DNA from: Trichoplax sp. H2
Taxonomy: Eukaryota; Placozoa; Uniplacotomia; Trichoplacea
Assembly: GCA_003344405.1 (NCBI GenBank)
Contig: NOWV01000112.1
Location: 1 to 64,000 of the forward strand
Length of the DNA: 64,000 nt
Reading direction: 5' to 3'
The position numbers and the translations under genes are program-made. Positions within the stretch are counted from its first letter, which is position 1; the number at the start of each line of letters is the position of its first letter. The notes under the pieces are model-generated. The model saw only the letters and a program-made list of their open reading frames with translations. It was not told the origin of the DNA and searched no databases. Below are positions 36,466 to 48,520 of the stretch, piece after piece.

Positions 36466-39400
36466 ATGAAATCTAAAGTCTATTCCATTAACTTGAGTGT
36501 TTCAAGGGAAGATAATTCTCACATTTACTTTAAATGTGATGGCGGACGATTCGATTCGGCTTATACCTATAAAATGAACGTGGATTGCTTGTACAAGTTA
36601 ACCTTTGCTTGCAAACCTCATATCGTTATTGAGTAAGTGGTACAACATGATGTAATATAGGTGGATAAGATTAACAATATTTTCATCTTGTTTTCGCTTA
36701 CCAATCAAATTATTTGCTATGTGGTCACAGTAGAAAAAAAAACCCCGATAGGATCATTGCATCTGTTGAGTTCTGCATAACTGACCGTCATCGTCTACTT
36801 GTATGTAGTATTTTGACTCCACTCTCGATGCATGGACTAGTGGATAAAAGTTACAATCTATTTTTTTTCTCCCCCCCTCCCCTTTTCCCAGACTTGCTCG
36901 ATTATTTTTCTCCAACTCAGAGTATACGGCTAATGATGAGGAACTTATTTGCATAACCGTGACCTATGGGCGATTAAATGGCCAGAAATTTTATTGATAA
37001 ATTAATTTCTTGCGTGTAAAACTCAAAATCTCATTTGCAAGTTTTAGCCAACTGTGAGTTAGTTGGCAATTTTGCGGTATGTTGATAGTGTGAAATCCCT
37101 TTCCATGAACGTAGATAGGCTCTGATTTAAAATTACAGTTGGAAAGCGAGCGTAAAAGCAAGATTTACTTTTATCATAATAACTAGTAGCTTATGGATCT
37201 ATCTTGAAAACGGCAGGCTATGGTCTACCCTTGTTTTCATCCAAGTTGTCATAATCCGATCATTCCTGTCATTTTCATGTTGTACCTTGCAGTTTTCTTC
37301 TTCAAGACGAGTTCAAACACATTCTCAAGTGCAGATTGAATAAAAAATAAGGAAGAAGGCTACCTTAGCGTTACGCAAGTAAACGATCCGAATTCTAGGA
37401 TTGTGCAAGTTTCTTCCTAGCTTTATTTCCAAAAAGTAGGCAAGCAGATTGGCGAGCGATTACCAGTAGCATCATTGCTCAAACTTTACTTTAATGATAG
37501 TAACTTGCTCTGATTTAAAATTGTTGTTGAAAAGCAAGAGTAAAACAAGATCTATTTGACCATGAATAGTTGCTTATGGGTCTATCTTGAAAACACCTGG
37601 CCATAATCTAAGACCCTTGTTTTCATCTAAGTTGTCATGATCCGATCATTCCTCTCATTTTCATGTTTTACCTTGCAGTTTTCTTCATCATGACGAGTTC
37701 ATACAGATTGAGGCAAAATAGAGAAGAAGGCTACCTTAGTGTTATGCTAGTAAAACGATCCGAATTCTAGGATTTTTCAGGTTCTAACCACATCGGTAAG
37801 CGATGACGAGCAGCAGCATTGCTCTAACTTACTCGTATGATGGTCATTTGCTCCGATTTAAAATTATAGTTTGAAAACAAGCGTCCAAAACAAGATCTAT
37901 TTGACTTTAGAGAGTAGCTTACGGTCTATTCTTGCTTCCATCAAGTTATCATGATTCGATCATAGCTTTCATTTCGATGTTGTTCCTCCGGTTTTTTCTT
38001 CAGAACAAGTCCATACAGATTCTAAAGTACACATTGAATAATGAAAGGGCAAAAGGCTACCTTAATGAGTAAACGATCCTAGTGATAGAATTGTAGAAAT
38101 TCCTTCCTAGCTTTATTTCTAAAAAAGTATACAACCAGATTGGCGACCGCTTACGCGTGAAAACAAGCGATGTTGTTTGGATGTTGTTCCTTCCAGTTTT
38201 TTCTTCATAACAAGTCCATGCAGATTCTAAAATGCACATTCAATCATAAAAGAGCAAAAGGCTAACTTGATGAGTGTTATACGAGTAAGCGATCCTAGTG
38301 ATAGGATTGTAGAAATTCCTTGCTAGTTTTCTTTCTAAAAAGTATGCAACCAGATTGGCGACCGCTTATGAGCAGCACCATTACTCTAACTTACTCCTAT
38401 GATTGTTGCATGTATCCATTGAAAAAGTCAGCAGTAAAAATATTAACTATCAAAAGAAAGAATTTTCTAGCTAGATGAGAAATACTACCACAGAAGAATA
38501 TTCCCACTCTACCTTGACAGTTACTGTAGCAATTTATCGTTCAAGGATAGTCAAACATACAATTAATTTGGAAGGTCTAGATTAAACTCAATTACGCAAT
38601 AGGTATACTTACAAAAAATTAATGATTAGCCTTGGACCCTATGGTATGATGTGGAAGGTGTAGATTGGATTTATTATGATGCAATGGGTATACTAAAAAA
38701 TGAACTTGTTTCCTGTCGTATGATAGACAAGGTGTAGATTCCATTTCCTCTTTTGATTAGGACAAATTATGCGATTGGGATGTTTAATTAATGGATATTT
38801 TAGCATTGGATCCTGTCGTATGATAGGGAAGGCTGGGTTTTCCTTTTTTAATGATGGCGAATGAATTATATAGGATAAATGATACATGTCCAAATGATGT
38901 AATAGCTAGGCTAAAAAATGGAGTTTTTGCTATTGGATTCTGTCGTATAATACAGAAAGTGTGGACAAGACTCCATGGTAATGCAATAGAAAATGCTAAA
39001 TATGAATTTTGGGGCCTTTAATCCTGTCGTATGCTATAGAAGGCGTAGATTGGATCTTTCGTCTTTTGACTATGTTACGGAAGAAAGAGATCATAGAATT
39101 GATTTATAGTCGGAGTTTAATCATGTAGTATAGTAGAATTGGCTCTTAGCACGCTAAATAGGTGAAAAATGGCTGTTGATGGATTCCTTTCCCTTTCAAA
39201 AGGCTTACCCTTTTAGTTTCATGATTGTAAGCTAGTAAAATCAAGCCACACGATCCTGTCAATTCGCTCTCTTATTCTTTCCAAGTCGTCGTTTTCACTG
39301 TTGTTGAGCTACGGTATATCGAAGAAGGAATATTGATTCTGATTCCATTTCCCCTTTAGAAGATCATTAATTGCTTTTTTGTCCTCGCTAATGAAAGAGA

Positions 39401-40152
39401 GAGAGGAAAAAAAACTTGCCGTCAATAGATTGCCTTTTCCTTTTTGAGTTGGTCAAACCTTTATGCACGGATTATAGCCGGCTAACGAGAAAGAGAAGGC
39501 AATAAATTGATTGATTTTACTTCCATTGCACCTTGTAGTACTGTCATAAAATGGATTCTTTTCTATAGCTCCTAGCGAGCTATAATAAAGTAAAGAGATT
39601 ATCCTGGTATAAGTGTACTTGCTTAGGAAGATATGATCCTTATCCTCTTATTTTAGCATTAGAAATAGCAGATAGTTTACCAAAAGCCAAGGCTATAACC
39701 TATAGCATAAATCGATGATCAGCATTGTATTTTGTTGCGAATATCCTAATTGAAAGTAGACGTTGGAGTAGAAAGGACGCTAGATGATGATGAAGTGCAA
39801 ACGAAATAAATCAATCTATTTATTCCTGTCTTTCTCTCTCTCTAGGCAAGTCAAGATTGACGATAAAGTTCTACCATTGGATGAAGATACCAAAGACCTC
39901 AACAGAAGCTTATACAAATGTGTTTGGAAAAGCGACAGCATTATCCCAACTAAAAGTAAAGGACGATCACCGTTGAGAATTGTCCTAGATATTCGCGATG
40001 CTGGCTCAGTAGAAATGATATTACAGTGTAAATTTTATAAGAGAAATTCAAGCCATGATCGTTGGGGAACACAAGTCAACAGCATCCAATTCGATTATGC
40101 TCCTAAAGATGAAACTGGCCCCTTGGCAGTCATTAAACAATCTATCTTATAA
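36466..40152 (+). CDS. CNRIP1: Cannabinoid receptor-interacting protein 1-like
   Basis: Two exons, 36466-36632 (phase 2 end, GA|GTAAGT) and 39846-40152, giving 157 residues (164 in human CRIP1). Aligned features: N-terminal SINLSVSRE; the FKCDGGRFDSAYTYK block (human YKVDGQRFGQNRTIK); YKLTFACKPH; then KIDDKVLPLDE. The C-terminal half has a central VWKSDSIIPTKSKGRSPLRI, LQCKFYKRNSSHDRWG (human VKFYNYHKRDHCQWG), and a final QFDYAPKDETG. In vertebrates CRIP1a binds the CB1 receptor tail and related GPCR/Rab-linked targets. Its β-barrel resembles RhoGDI-like lipid-cargo carriers. An orthologue in a nerveless animal without recognised CB1 implies an older role; that is inference. The 3.2-kb intron is almost all repeats. 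A possible partial second copy of the C-terminus lies just downstream. Confidence 0.9.
37120..38410. repeat. ~350-390-bp tandem repeat in the CNRIP1 intron
   Basis: Units open CTCTGATTTAAAATT near 37120, 37508 and (CTCCGATTTAAAATT) 37851, followed by AACAAGAT(T/C)TA, CTTGAAAAC, GATC(A/C)ATTCCT-type words and AGATTGGCGA. A shortened fourth unit, itself partly duplicated, runs to about 38410. Confidence 0.85.
38560..39130. repeat. Short-period tandem repeat (~75-125 bp) in the CNRIP1 intron
   Basis: Six or so units are marked by CCTGTCGTATGATA followed by GGAAGGTGTAGATTGGAT-like text, near 38570, 38653, 38728, 38829, 38953 and 39037. Unit length is irregular, so the array is old. Confidence 0.8.
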
Positions 40153-40207
40153 TTGATCCTCTAGTAGTATTAATGACGAAGTGGCTCAACACCAACTTAA
40201 TTTTTAA

Positions 40208-40303
40208 CAACAAGAGTTTGATACTAATGTCCAAAATCCATGGGATAATACTCCTAAAAAAAAAAATGGCTCATTGACTGTTGTTAAGCAGGTTATCCAA
40301 TAA
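40208..40303 (+). pseudogene. Possible duplicated remnant of the CNRIP1 C-terminus
   Basis: About 55 bp after the CNRIP1 stop, a 31-codon stretch reads ...DNTPKKKNGSLTVVKQVIQ then stop. It parallels the real C-terminus DYAPKDETGPLAVIKQSIL position by position over ~19 residues. Upstream similarity fades and there is no splice acceptor or start, so it looks like a decayed tandem duplication of the exon end. It could instead be chance or an unused alternative tail; the match is short. Confidence 0.45.
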
Positions 40304-41640
40304 TAGAATTCATTTGCACTGTAATATTCATAATGAAATGGTTCAAGGAGAACTTGCATCATCTTCCTTCTCTAATGAATATAATCTGTATAGTATAAGA
40401 TTTACACTTTCTTTTCGCCATCTTGGATACAGCATAAATCATTGGATGAGCTTTAAGTTCCTAAAGTAAACATTTCATATTCTGCTCTCATCAACTAATC
40501 CATCTATAGCCAAGATGAATAAACGATGTCGCCAATGGATAATCTCTTTTCATAAGCAATATTGGAGAATATCATTTTATGGCAATTATGGAGAGTAAGA
40601 TTTAAAACTGAGTTACTTTATCAGCCATTTCTTTTATTGTGTATACTAGACTACGCCATTAGAATAGACACAATCCTCATCATCTTGTATACAAAGTTGA
40701 ATCCAACAATTGGAGTAGGAAATTGGCAGCTAATTTTACCGATTTCAATTGATACAGTAATGAAAACTGATATTTAGCCTTTACTCTATCCTACTTTAGG
40801 ACTATTTACAGTATAAGCTATTCTTGGTTTCTATCGGGGGAAATAAATGAGTATTTTAAATCTCTGTATAAGAATTCTACTAATAAGATCGGTTTATGTA
40901 TGGTTCTATAGTAGTCTTATACTGTGCTCAAATATACTTTCAAGGTTATATAGACATGTTTTATGATTTCTTATCATAGTGGATGGAATTGAATAATTTG
41001 ATCATAAACTAGCTAATGCTGTATCTACCGGAAGGCTACTACCTCATCATTAAACAGATTGATAGCTAGCTTCCTAATTGTTTTTACGAGAATCATTATA
41101 ATTATGTATTAAAAGATGAAATCAGTACTTTACTGCCAAGATGGCAACATGAAGATTTGCTTGCTTTCTATTCCGTGTGGATAAAATTATCTTGGACCTA
41201 ATTCAGAATGGCTAATTTTAAATAGTTGAAATTTATACTTATAGGTAGAAATGGCCAATGATTTATAATTGTACTGATGAAAATACGCGTTAAAATTTTT
41301 ATAATGTAATAACGACGGGATAATTTTAACTTGAAAATAAACACTTTTATATCTAGATTCAATAAACGTCATTTGGTTTCAAGAGAGATAAATAGGGTAA
41401 AAGTGGAAAATTGGTATTCTTATCTTTTGATTTGACATCTATAAAATTACTTTTAAATAACCGAGTACAGAAATGATAAAATATTCTAGTTGGTAGTCAG
41501 TAACATGGTAGGTTTAGAACCGCCTATTTAAGCTAAGGGTTAGAGTAGTTGTGGATATTGCATTGGAAGGTTTACTTGCTTTCTCTTCCATATGGGGTAA
41601 AATCAGCTTGGACTCAAATCCAAGTACAGAAAATGACGAA
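40304..41640. other. Spacer downstream of CNRIP1
   Basis: AT-rich; nothing recognised. ORFs here are short and compositionally biased. Confidence 0.4.
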
Positions 41641-42132
41641 AGCTAGGATGTGTTGTCTTTAATAACGCTACGGACTTATAGTCTCACTTCACGCGGCAAT
41701 ATCAATTTTAATCAAGCCGTAATGTTTGCAAGAAAGCAACGTCTACAACTTTTAAAATTATTTCAAAAGTTAGTTGATGATCGTATTCAGTCCAAGCTCA
41801 GCACCAGTCATGAGATAGAATACGTGAACATTTGGTTGTTCTCTGAATTCTAAAATGACAGCAAGAAGCTGAAGCAACTTCTGTCCTGTAGAATTCGTCC
41901 CTACTCACTTCAATTCAATCCTAGCTTATCATTAGTCGGTGGCTGATGCAATATTATTATTAACTGTAAAGAATTGAGCACATTTAAAATTCTCTATTGG
42001 CAGGCAGCCAAGACTTTTCCCGAGCATACAGAGCAAATCGGAATCTATGATCTAGTTAGTACACATCAAATTCGTGACAACAATAAATTATCATTCATTA
42101 TTATCCATCCTGATGAGTATAACTTAGGATAA
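41641..42132 (+). other. Coding-like segments of unknown family
   Basis: Two stretches read as plausible exons. The first, ~41677-41850, follows an AG at 41667-41678 and gives a basic amphipathic helix, ARKQRLQLLKLFQKLVDDR. The second, 42006-42132, follows GGCAG; it includes TEQIGIYDLVSTHQIRDNNK and HPDEYNLG, then stop. Amino-acid composition is balanced, unlike the chance ORFs around. The joint between them and any upstream exons are unresolved, and I recognise no family. It may be the 3' end of a small gene or a pseudogene. Confidence 0.35.
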
Positions 42133-42942
42133 GCATTGAATAATCATCAATAAATAAAGAAGGAAAATTTTTAAATTAAAATAGTACTAGTGAATAGATT
42201 GCATTGCTTATTTAGTTATAATTAAGGAGAACTTTCCTCAATCAAAATGCGTTATGTTCTATACCGTTTGGAACATGATAACATGAATTGCCATAACTAG
42301 TATCTAAAGATATTCTCTTAGTAAGCAATATGAATATATATATTAGAAAGGAAATAATGAAACTAATCTCTTAACAATAAATAAGCATTTTAATTTATCA
42401 TTCTCTATATTCCATATAATAAATATTATTAATTGGATTTTATAAATAATATGTAGTTAAGCATACTTTTCTGAAAGTTCAAATGATACGAGTAAGGGTA
42501 ATATCTGTGCTTGTATACTAAATATAAATGAATTCGATACTATCGTATTTGCTTCTATTGAGTGAAATGTGTATACTTATTAAATATACCTACTGCAATG
42601 TGGTAATAAATAATAGCGTAACTGTCCTTTCCGTTCAATCGCTCATTGAGAGGCCGCATTTGTTACAAGTGTCATCAATATTGAAATGATGACTAGCCAT
42701 TGTAAAAGTATTCCGAGTTGCAGAATATGCTATAGGACGATACTAATGTATAAAATTATACTTGCTTTCTACTATTTAATATGGAACTGAAAATATTGAA
42801 AACGTGTTGATAAAATCATTCCTAAGAAACGTACATCGTTTTTTTTACAGCATAATTTACATGGTATATTGCATTATCTTACTACTAAAACAAGGTGATA
42901 GAGTTAATTACGTCAGAATGCCAATAGACACAGTTGCTACGA
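42133..42942. other. Spacer at the 3' side of the kelch gene
   Basis: AT-rich intergenic sequence containing the presumed 3' UTR of the minus-strand kelch gene. No gene recognised. Confidence 0.4.
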
Positions 42943-44330
42943 TTACGTTTCTTGATCGCCTTCAGCTAGTGTAGTATAGCGATAGCGTCTCTTGTCTTTC
43001 TTTTTGGCTCCTGGGCCATTTCTTCGATATCGAACCAATGCATAAATAAAGACAAGGAGTAATACACCAACACATAATATGGTGAAGGAATTATACATCG
43101 ATGTAGGTACTTTAAAAGGATACTTCCAGTGTAATAACGTATCATCGGCAGACTCTTTTATGCCATAAAGCCACATGTCATTAAGGTAACCGTCCTTTCC
43201 ATCTCGATCGTGACCGATACCGCCAAATAGATTGGCAGTTCCATTGAAACTCCAAGCTGCAGCACCAGCTCGAATACTTGGAAAGTTCCTAGCACTAGGC
43301 TGGCCCTTTTGACCATAGCTTGCAATACCATGTTTATTTGTATTATTCCCGTGCCATATCCATACATCGTCGTTGACTTTATATTGCCAAATATTGGAAA
43401 GTAATTTGGCTGGTTCATATAGTCTATCCGTTGATGCAACGTATGATCCACAGCCAGCACCACCATACATCCATAAATTACCTTTGTTGTCAGTCCATGA
43501 TGCAGCGTCTGCTAAGCAACCAGGGGCATTTTTTTTATTAGCTACATGAATTGCACCATGCTGAGCACTTTTAATCCCTTTACTACCGGCCAGTTTAATC
43601 CAATTTTGACTTTTAACAGAAAATGCCCAAAGATCGGATGACATACCACGTAATAGATGTGCATGTCCTTCAAAATCTGAACCTGTATGGCCACCATATA
43701 AGTAGAGATTGTCTAAAACAGTCCAGGTTATGACTCCATACCGACTACCTGGTGTTTGATGATTCTTAATGGACAACTTTTTCCATGTTAATGTTAATAA
43801 ATCGAGTTTCCAAAAGTCGTCAAATGGTTCACCGATGGTATTTCTTCCACCATATACCCACATGACACCGTTATAGCACCAATAAGCAGCATTTGAGCGC
43901 GCTTTGGGATAGGACTTGGGACGTTGTTTAATTTTAGTCCAATTTTTATCTTGTATACTAAATAGCCATAAATCATCTAAAGCCTTCATTTGGCCAGAAA
44001 ATCCACCAAAAATTACAAAAAGTTTATTATGTATTCCGCACGATGCAGCTCGACTACGTGGTTTAGGTGTATTTTTCGAACGATCACCAAGGTATACTTC
44101 CCAATTTCCAGTTGTTGCAGAATAGTGCCATAAGGAATTCAACTGAGAAGCGCTATCGCTTTTCCTTTCGAATCCAGTACCACCAAATAGCCAGATATTG
44201 CCGTCATAGTTAGTCCATGAAGTGGTACAGTAGCGAGCACCAGGATAAGCCCTGTTTGTTGTTTTATTGGGTAGGAGGCTTACTTGGTCTTTGGAGTAAC
44301 TGCCATCGAACCATATCCATTCGGTTATTT
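42943..44330 (-). CDS. Kelch-repeat type I membrane protein, last exon (5' partial)
   Basis: One long minus-strand exon after an AG acceptor (44331-44332). It begins with two bases of a split codon and encodes 461 residues to the stop at 42943. It holds about six to seven kelch blades, each with the GG doublet and following aromatic/Trp: WLFGGTGF, FVIFGGFSG, WVYGGRNT, YLYGGHTG, WMYGGAGC, NLFGGIGHD. Several blades carry GNxWLFGG-type strands, as in galactose-oxidase-like kelch proteins. Two Cys-bearing blades (CLADAAS; GAGCGS) may form disulfides. Near the C-terminus FTILCVGVLLLVFIYALV is a single membrane span, followed by a basic stop-transfer RYRRNGPGAKKKDKRR and a short tail. Topology is therefore ectodomain propeller with a small cytosolic tail, so a signal peptide is expected on an upstream exon. 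I could not find that exon in 44.3-47 kb. Partner and function unknown. Confidence 0.88.
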
Positions 44331-45950
44331 CTAGACATTCAGTAAAGTGAAAGGGTTAGAGCATCAGTAGAGGCAATCATGACAATTTCATCTACACGCA
44401 TATTTACTTTATCATGATTATTGCGCTGATGCATAGGTTGATATGCTATTTTTATTTGTACAGAATGCTATTTAAGAGTAAGTATTGGTTGATTGAGTTG
44501 CATGCAAGATTGGTCGTGATCACTTAGGAGTATACTGATTTCATTTCAGTAAAATAGCGATAAAATTGAGGATCGATGGATGAACGATATGGGTATTCTA
44601 GACTATGTAAAGCAGCAAGATTATCAACCGCATTGCGTGTATTGTATGACAATATAACATATACAAGGAGTAAAATTAGTTTCCAGGCTACACTACAGAC
44701 GGTTGATTATAATATTGACAACATGAAAAAGGATCCCAATTATGACCCATGTGATGCTAGGTTAAGACCCTTATTTTGGCGTTGTATTCAATCTACTCTA
44801 GGAGTTAATTCATTTACAATAATTGATTATAATTATCGGAGCATAAAATCGATATACTTGTACAAAAGTTGTATAGTATGCTATGAATAAAGAGCATGAT
44901 TAATTTGTGAGGAAAGATAGAAATGCGAAGCAAATTATTGCGTGTATTATCCTAACTATAGATGATTGATTTCTTGGTGGGATCACTTGAGATCGAGATA
45001 CACAAGTATTGATTCATTAACAGTAGTTGATTATTTGCAGTAAAAAACTACATACAAAGTTGTACCGTATGTTACGATAAAGAATCACATTACTGTAGTT
45101 TGGAGAATCTGACTGAATTTATAGGTGCATGATTATAGCTACAGAATTGCATTTTTGGTGACGTTGCTTGAGATCAACACAAGTGCTAATTTATGGATAC
45201 TGGATTGTATATTATGTATTGGAGTAGAAATCTTTCTACAAAGTAGTACAGATGTGACAATAAAGAGCCAAATTAGTGCAGTATTAATGCCTCATGACTC
45301 AACAAAGTAGTGGCGAGTCCTATTCGACATTGTTATTGCTCTGATTAATGGAATTCTTATCGATGTTGATCAGGCCTACTGTGTGGCTGTTTATGGCTTG
45401 CCGAAATAATTGCCATATTTTTGAAATTGAAATTAGACTGTATGAATCCATGAATTGAATCGTTGACGACTGGCTATTGGGTAAAGCAATCGATTTTACA
45501 GTAAGATTATTTCAATGTGCTTGTATTCTCTATTGGTATAGCTAGGATAGATTGGATCCTTATCCATGTTGTATGGGGTCTGCTTCCTGTTGTTTATTGT
45601 CTTGGTTGAAATGATATTCATTTTTTAAAATTGAAACTACAATCTATTATGGTCCATGAATTCACGAGCGGATAACTAACGGCTAAAGAAATAAACTATC
45701 ATCACGGTAAAATTGTTTTAGTGTGTTTTCTCCATTCTAATCTTTCTTATCACAACTATGATGGATGAAATTGTTATTGAAATCGCGTGTAAGGTTGATC
45801 GAGTGCTCTTCCATAATATCTGCTGTACTCCGCATGAAACGATATCAATCCATGAATCGAATCCCTACGCTATCAGCAATCCGATCAAAACATTCAATTG
45901 TCGTAACCCTAACATGGTTTTCGTGTGCTTGTCTAGAGAAGAAAGCGGAA
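44331..45950. other. Upstream of the kelch exon: degenerate repeats, no exon found
   Basis: Weak repeated words (TTGATTATA, TACAAAGTTGTA, GAATAAAGAGCA-like) near 44820, 45030 and 45130 suggest eroded tandem copies. A plus-strand ORF at 44576-44890 has no recognisable family. The missing 5' exons of the kelch gene should lie somewhere in or beyond here. Confidence 0.4.
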
Positions 45951-45959
45951 AAGTAATGA

Positions 45960-46720
45960 AATACAGCTAGCATTTTTTTCTTCCTATGCCATGGAGCAAA
46001 GTCGAATGATAGCAGATCGCTCTTTTCTCCCTTCTTGATCAATAGTTTACCAGTATTCTTGGTGACAAGCTTGTGAAAGAAGATAATGAGTAGAGAGATA
46101 CTGTAAACTAAGCTAATTCAGCGTGATTTTTGGCCTTTTATGGTCGATGAGAGTAGGATAATGATAATAAAGTATAACTAGCATTTTTTTTCCTATGCCA
46201 TGGAGTAAAGACAGTAAAGTAGAATGATAACAGATCGCTCCCTTCTTGTATTAGACATATTGATGTTGACAATCATCTCGTTTGATCATCTGGCTCAATC
46301 ATCTTTCAATCAATAGCTTACCAGTATTCTTGGTGACTAGACTAAGCTAATTTAGCGTGATTTTTGGCCTATTATGGTCATTTCTTGGTCGATGAGAGTA
46401 GGATAATAATAATAAAGTATAACTAGCATTTTTTTTCCTATGCCATGGAATAAAGACAGTAAAGTAGAATGATAACAGATCGCTCTTTTCCCCCCTTCTT
46501 GTATTAGACATATTGATGTTGACAATCATCTCGTTTGATCATCTGGCTCAATCATCATTCAATCAATAGTTTACCTGTATTCTTGGTCTTTGTATGACTA
46601 GCCTGTGAAAGAAGAGAAAGAGTAGAGAGATAAACTAAGCTAATCCAGCGTGATTTTTGGCCTTTTAAGGTCATTTCTAGGTCGATTTTGCAAGCAAAGT
46701 CTTGTCGATGAGAGTAGGAT
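45960..46720. repeat. Three-copy ~210-250-bp tandem repeat
   Basis: Units begin CTAGCATTTTTTT..CCTATGCCATGGA near 45968, 46178 and 46428. They continue through GATAACAGATCGCTC, ATATTGATGTTGACAATC, TTACCAGTATTCTTGGTG and GCGTGATTTTTGGCC. The second and third units are close copies; the first lacks an internal block. Confidence 0.9.
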
Positions 46721-47121
46721 AGCCGCACAGTGAGTCCTGACTCCGGACCATAGGGATTTAAGCGTTACTAGGATATCGTATGTCTAGTGCGACTAGTAGT
46801 ATAACAAGGGTAAGTTGGACAGTATGGAAGATACGGGATGGGTAGACAAATGACCATCGTTTTAGTAGTCCTTGACCATACTTGAATTTGTATGGCGTAA
46901 GTAGACATTCGTTTTGCACGATAGTTATTTTATAGCCTGAAATGCCACCAAAATGAGAGTTCCTTGCCATAGTGGAGTACTCTTGTAACTCATGACATTT
47001 ATTTTGCTCATACTAGATGATACCGATCCTATGGTGGCTACATTGGCAGTGCAATATTGATTGGAGTATAGTGTTTAGGTTAATTTCGTCAACAGACTGT
47101 CGTAAAAAAATATTATTCGTA
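46721..47121. other. Spacer
   Basis: No gene recognised. A 70-codon minus-strand ORF at 46758-46970 contains a hydrophobic run near its C-terminus (FHTVQLTLVILLVALDI) but nothing else that supports it. Confidence 0.35.
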
Positions 47122-47696
47122 GTGAGCAAAATTGATGTCACACTATAACGTTCCTAGTCATTCACTAGAATCCCAATCATCAAAAAGTGATTACCTCATT
47201 TTTTTATTATTATTATTCACTTCTGCAGTAAGCAGCTGGTTGGTCCATTCTTTGACATACTGTATACACCACTATACATTACAGAAGTTTGACAAATCAT
47301 GCTAAAATGGAAATAAACACGATCAGGGAAAGACTGATTGCGAGTAAAAAAGAGAGTTGGAGAGATTTGTTTTATATTTATTTTTATCGTCTTGTCGTCT
47401 TTATACGACTGATGAATGCCTTTTTAAGCTATTTCTCAACCTTAGAACATGTCTCAAGTGGTAGTACTATACAATAACATTAGTACTGCATACTGTTAGA
47501 AATAAAATGGGGATAAGGGTGAGTTTTATAATCTCATTTTTGGCTATGGCAGAACCTGGCAGCCGTTTCATGGACAGCCCACTGTCAGCAGACGCCGTTC
47601 GTCTAACAGTAGTGTGTACCATGACAGACCTACAATACAGTTGAAATGACCAATAACATAGTCTCCTTGCTGGTGTTGACTATATAGCCCTTTACC

Positions 47697-47899
47697 ACCG
47701 TCCGTCTTTCTTTCCATGCTAGCTTGACCGGGTCTACTGACTAGACTTGACCCACTCTCCCTTGACGACCATCCGTCTTTCTGTCCATGCTAGCTTGACC
47801 GGGCCTACTGACCCACTCTCCCTGGACGACCGTCTGTCTTTCTGTCCATACTAGCTTGACCGGGCCCACTCTCCCTTGACGACCATCCGTCTTTCTTTC
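47697..47899. repeat. Minisatellite, first block
   Basis: Start of the same CCATCCGTCTTTCTGTCCAT-type array that is complete at 48521-49398. It is cut by the N gap after about three and a half units. Confidence 0.9.
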
Positions 47900-47919
47900 N
47901 NNNNNNNNNNNNNNNNNNN
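47900..47919. other. Assembly gap (20 N)
   Basis: Twenty N bases placed inside the minisatellite, exactly where a collapsed or unbridgeable repeat is expected. Confidence 0.99.
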
Positions 47920-48520
47920 GTGAGCAAAATTGATGTCACACTATAACGTTCCTAGTCATTCACTAGAATCCCAATCATCAAAAAGTAATTACCTCAGTTT
48001 TTTATTATTATTATTCACTTCTGCAGTAAGTAGCTGGTTGGTCCATTCTTTGACATACTGTATACACCACTATACACTACGGAAGTTTGACAAATCATGC
48101 TAAAATGGAAATACACACGATCAGGGAAAGACTGATTGCGAGTAAAAAAGAGAGTTGGAGAGATTTGTTTTGTATTTATTATTTTTATCCTCTTGTCGTC
48201 TTATATGACTGATGAATGCCTTTTAAAGCTATTTCTCAACCTTAGAACATCTCTCAAGTGGTAGTACTATACAATAACATTAGTACTGCATACTGCTAGA
48301 AATAAAATGGGGATAAGGGTGAGTTCGTTGGGACTTTAATGGGTTCTGAATAAAATATAATCTCATTTTTGGCTATGGCAGAACCTGGCAGCCGTTTCAT
48401 AGACAGCCCACTGTCAGCAGACGACGTTCGTCTAACAGTAGTGTGTACCATGACAGACCTACAATACAGTTGAAATGACCAATAACATAGTCTCCTTGCT
48501 GGTGTTGACTATCCCTTTAC

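Noticed and set aside
44576-44890. 104-codon plus-strand ORF upstream of the kelch gene
   Set aside because: No recognisable domain or splice context; surrounding sequence is degenerate repeats.
45960-46720. Repeat array considered as CRISPR-like
   Set aside because: Units are 210-250 bp, contiguous and diverged, in a eukaryotic genome; there is no short-repeat/unique-spacer pattern.
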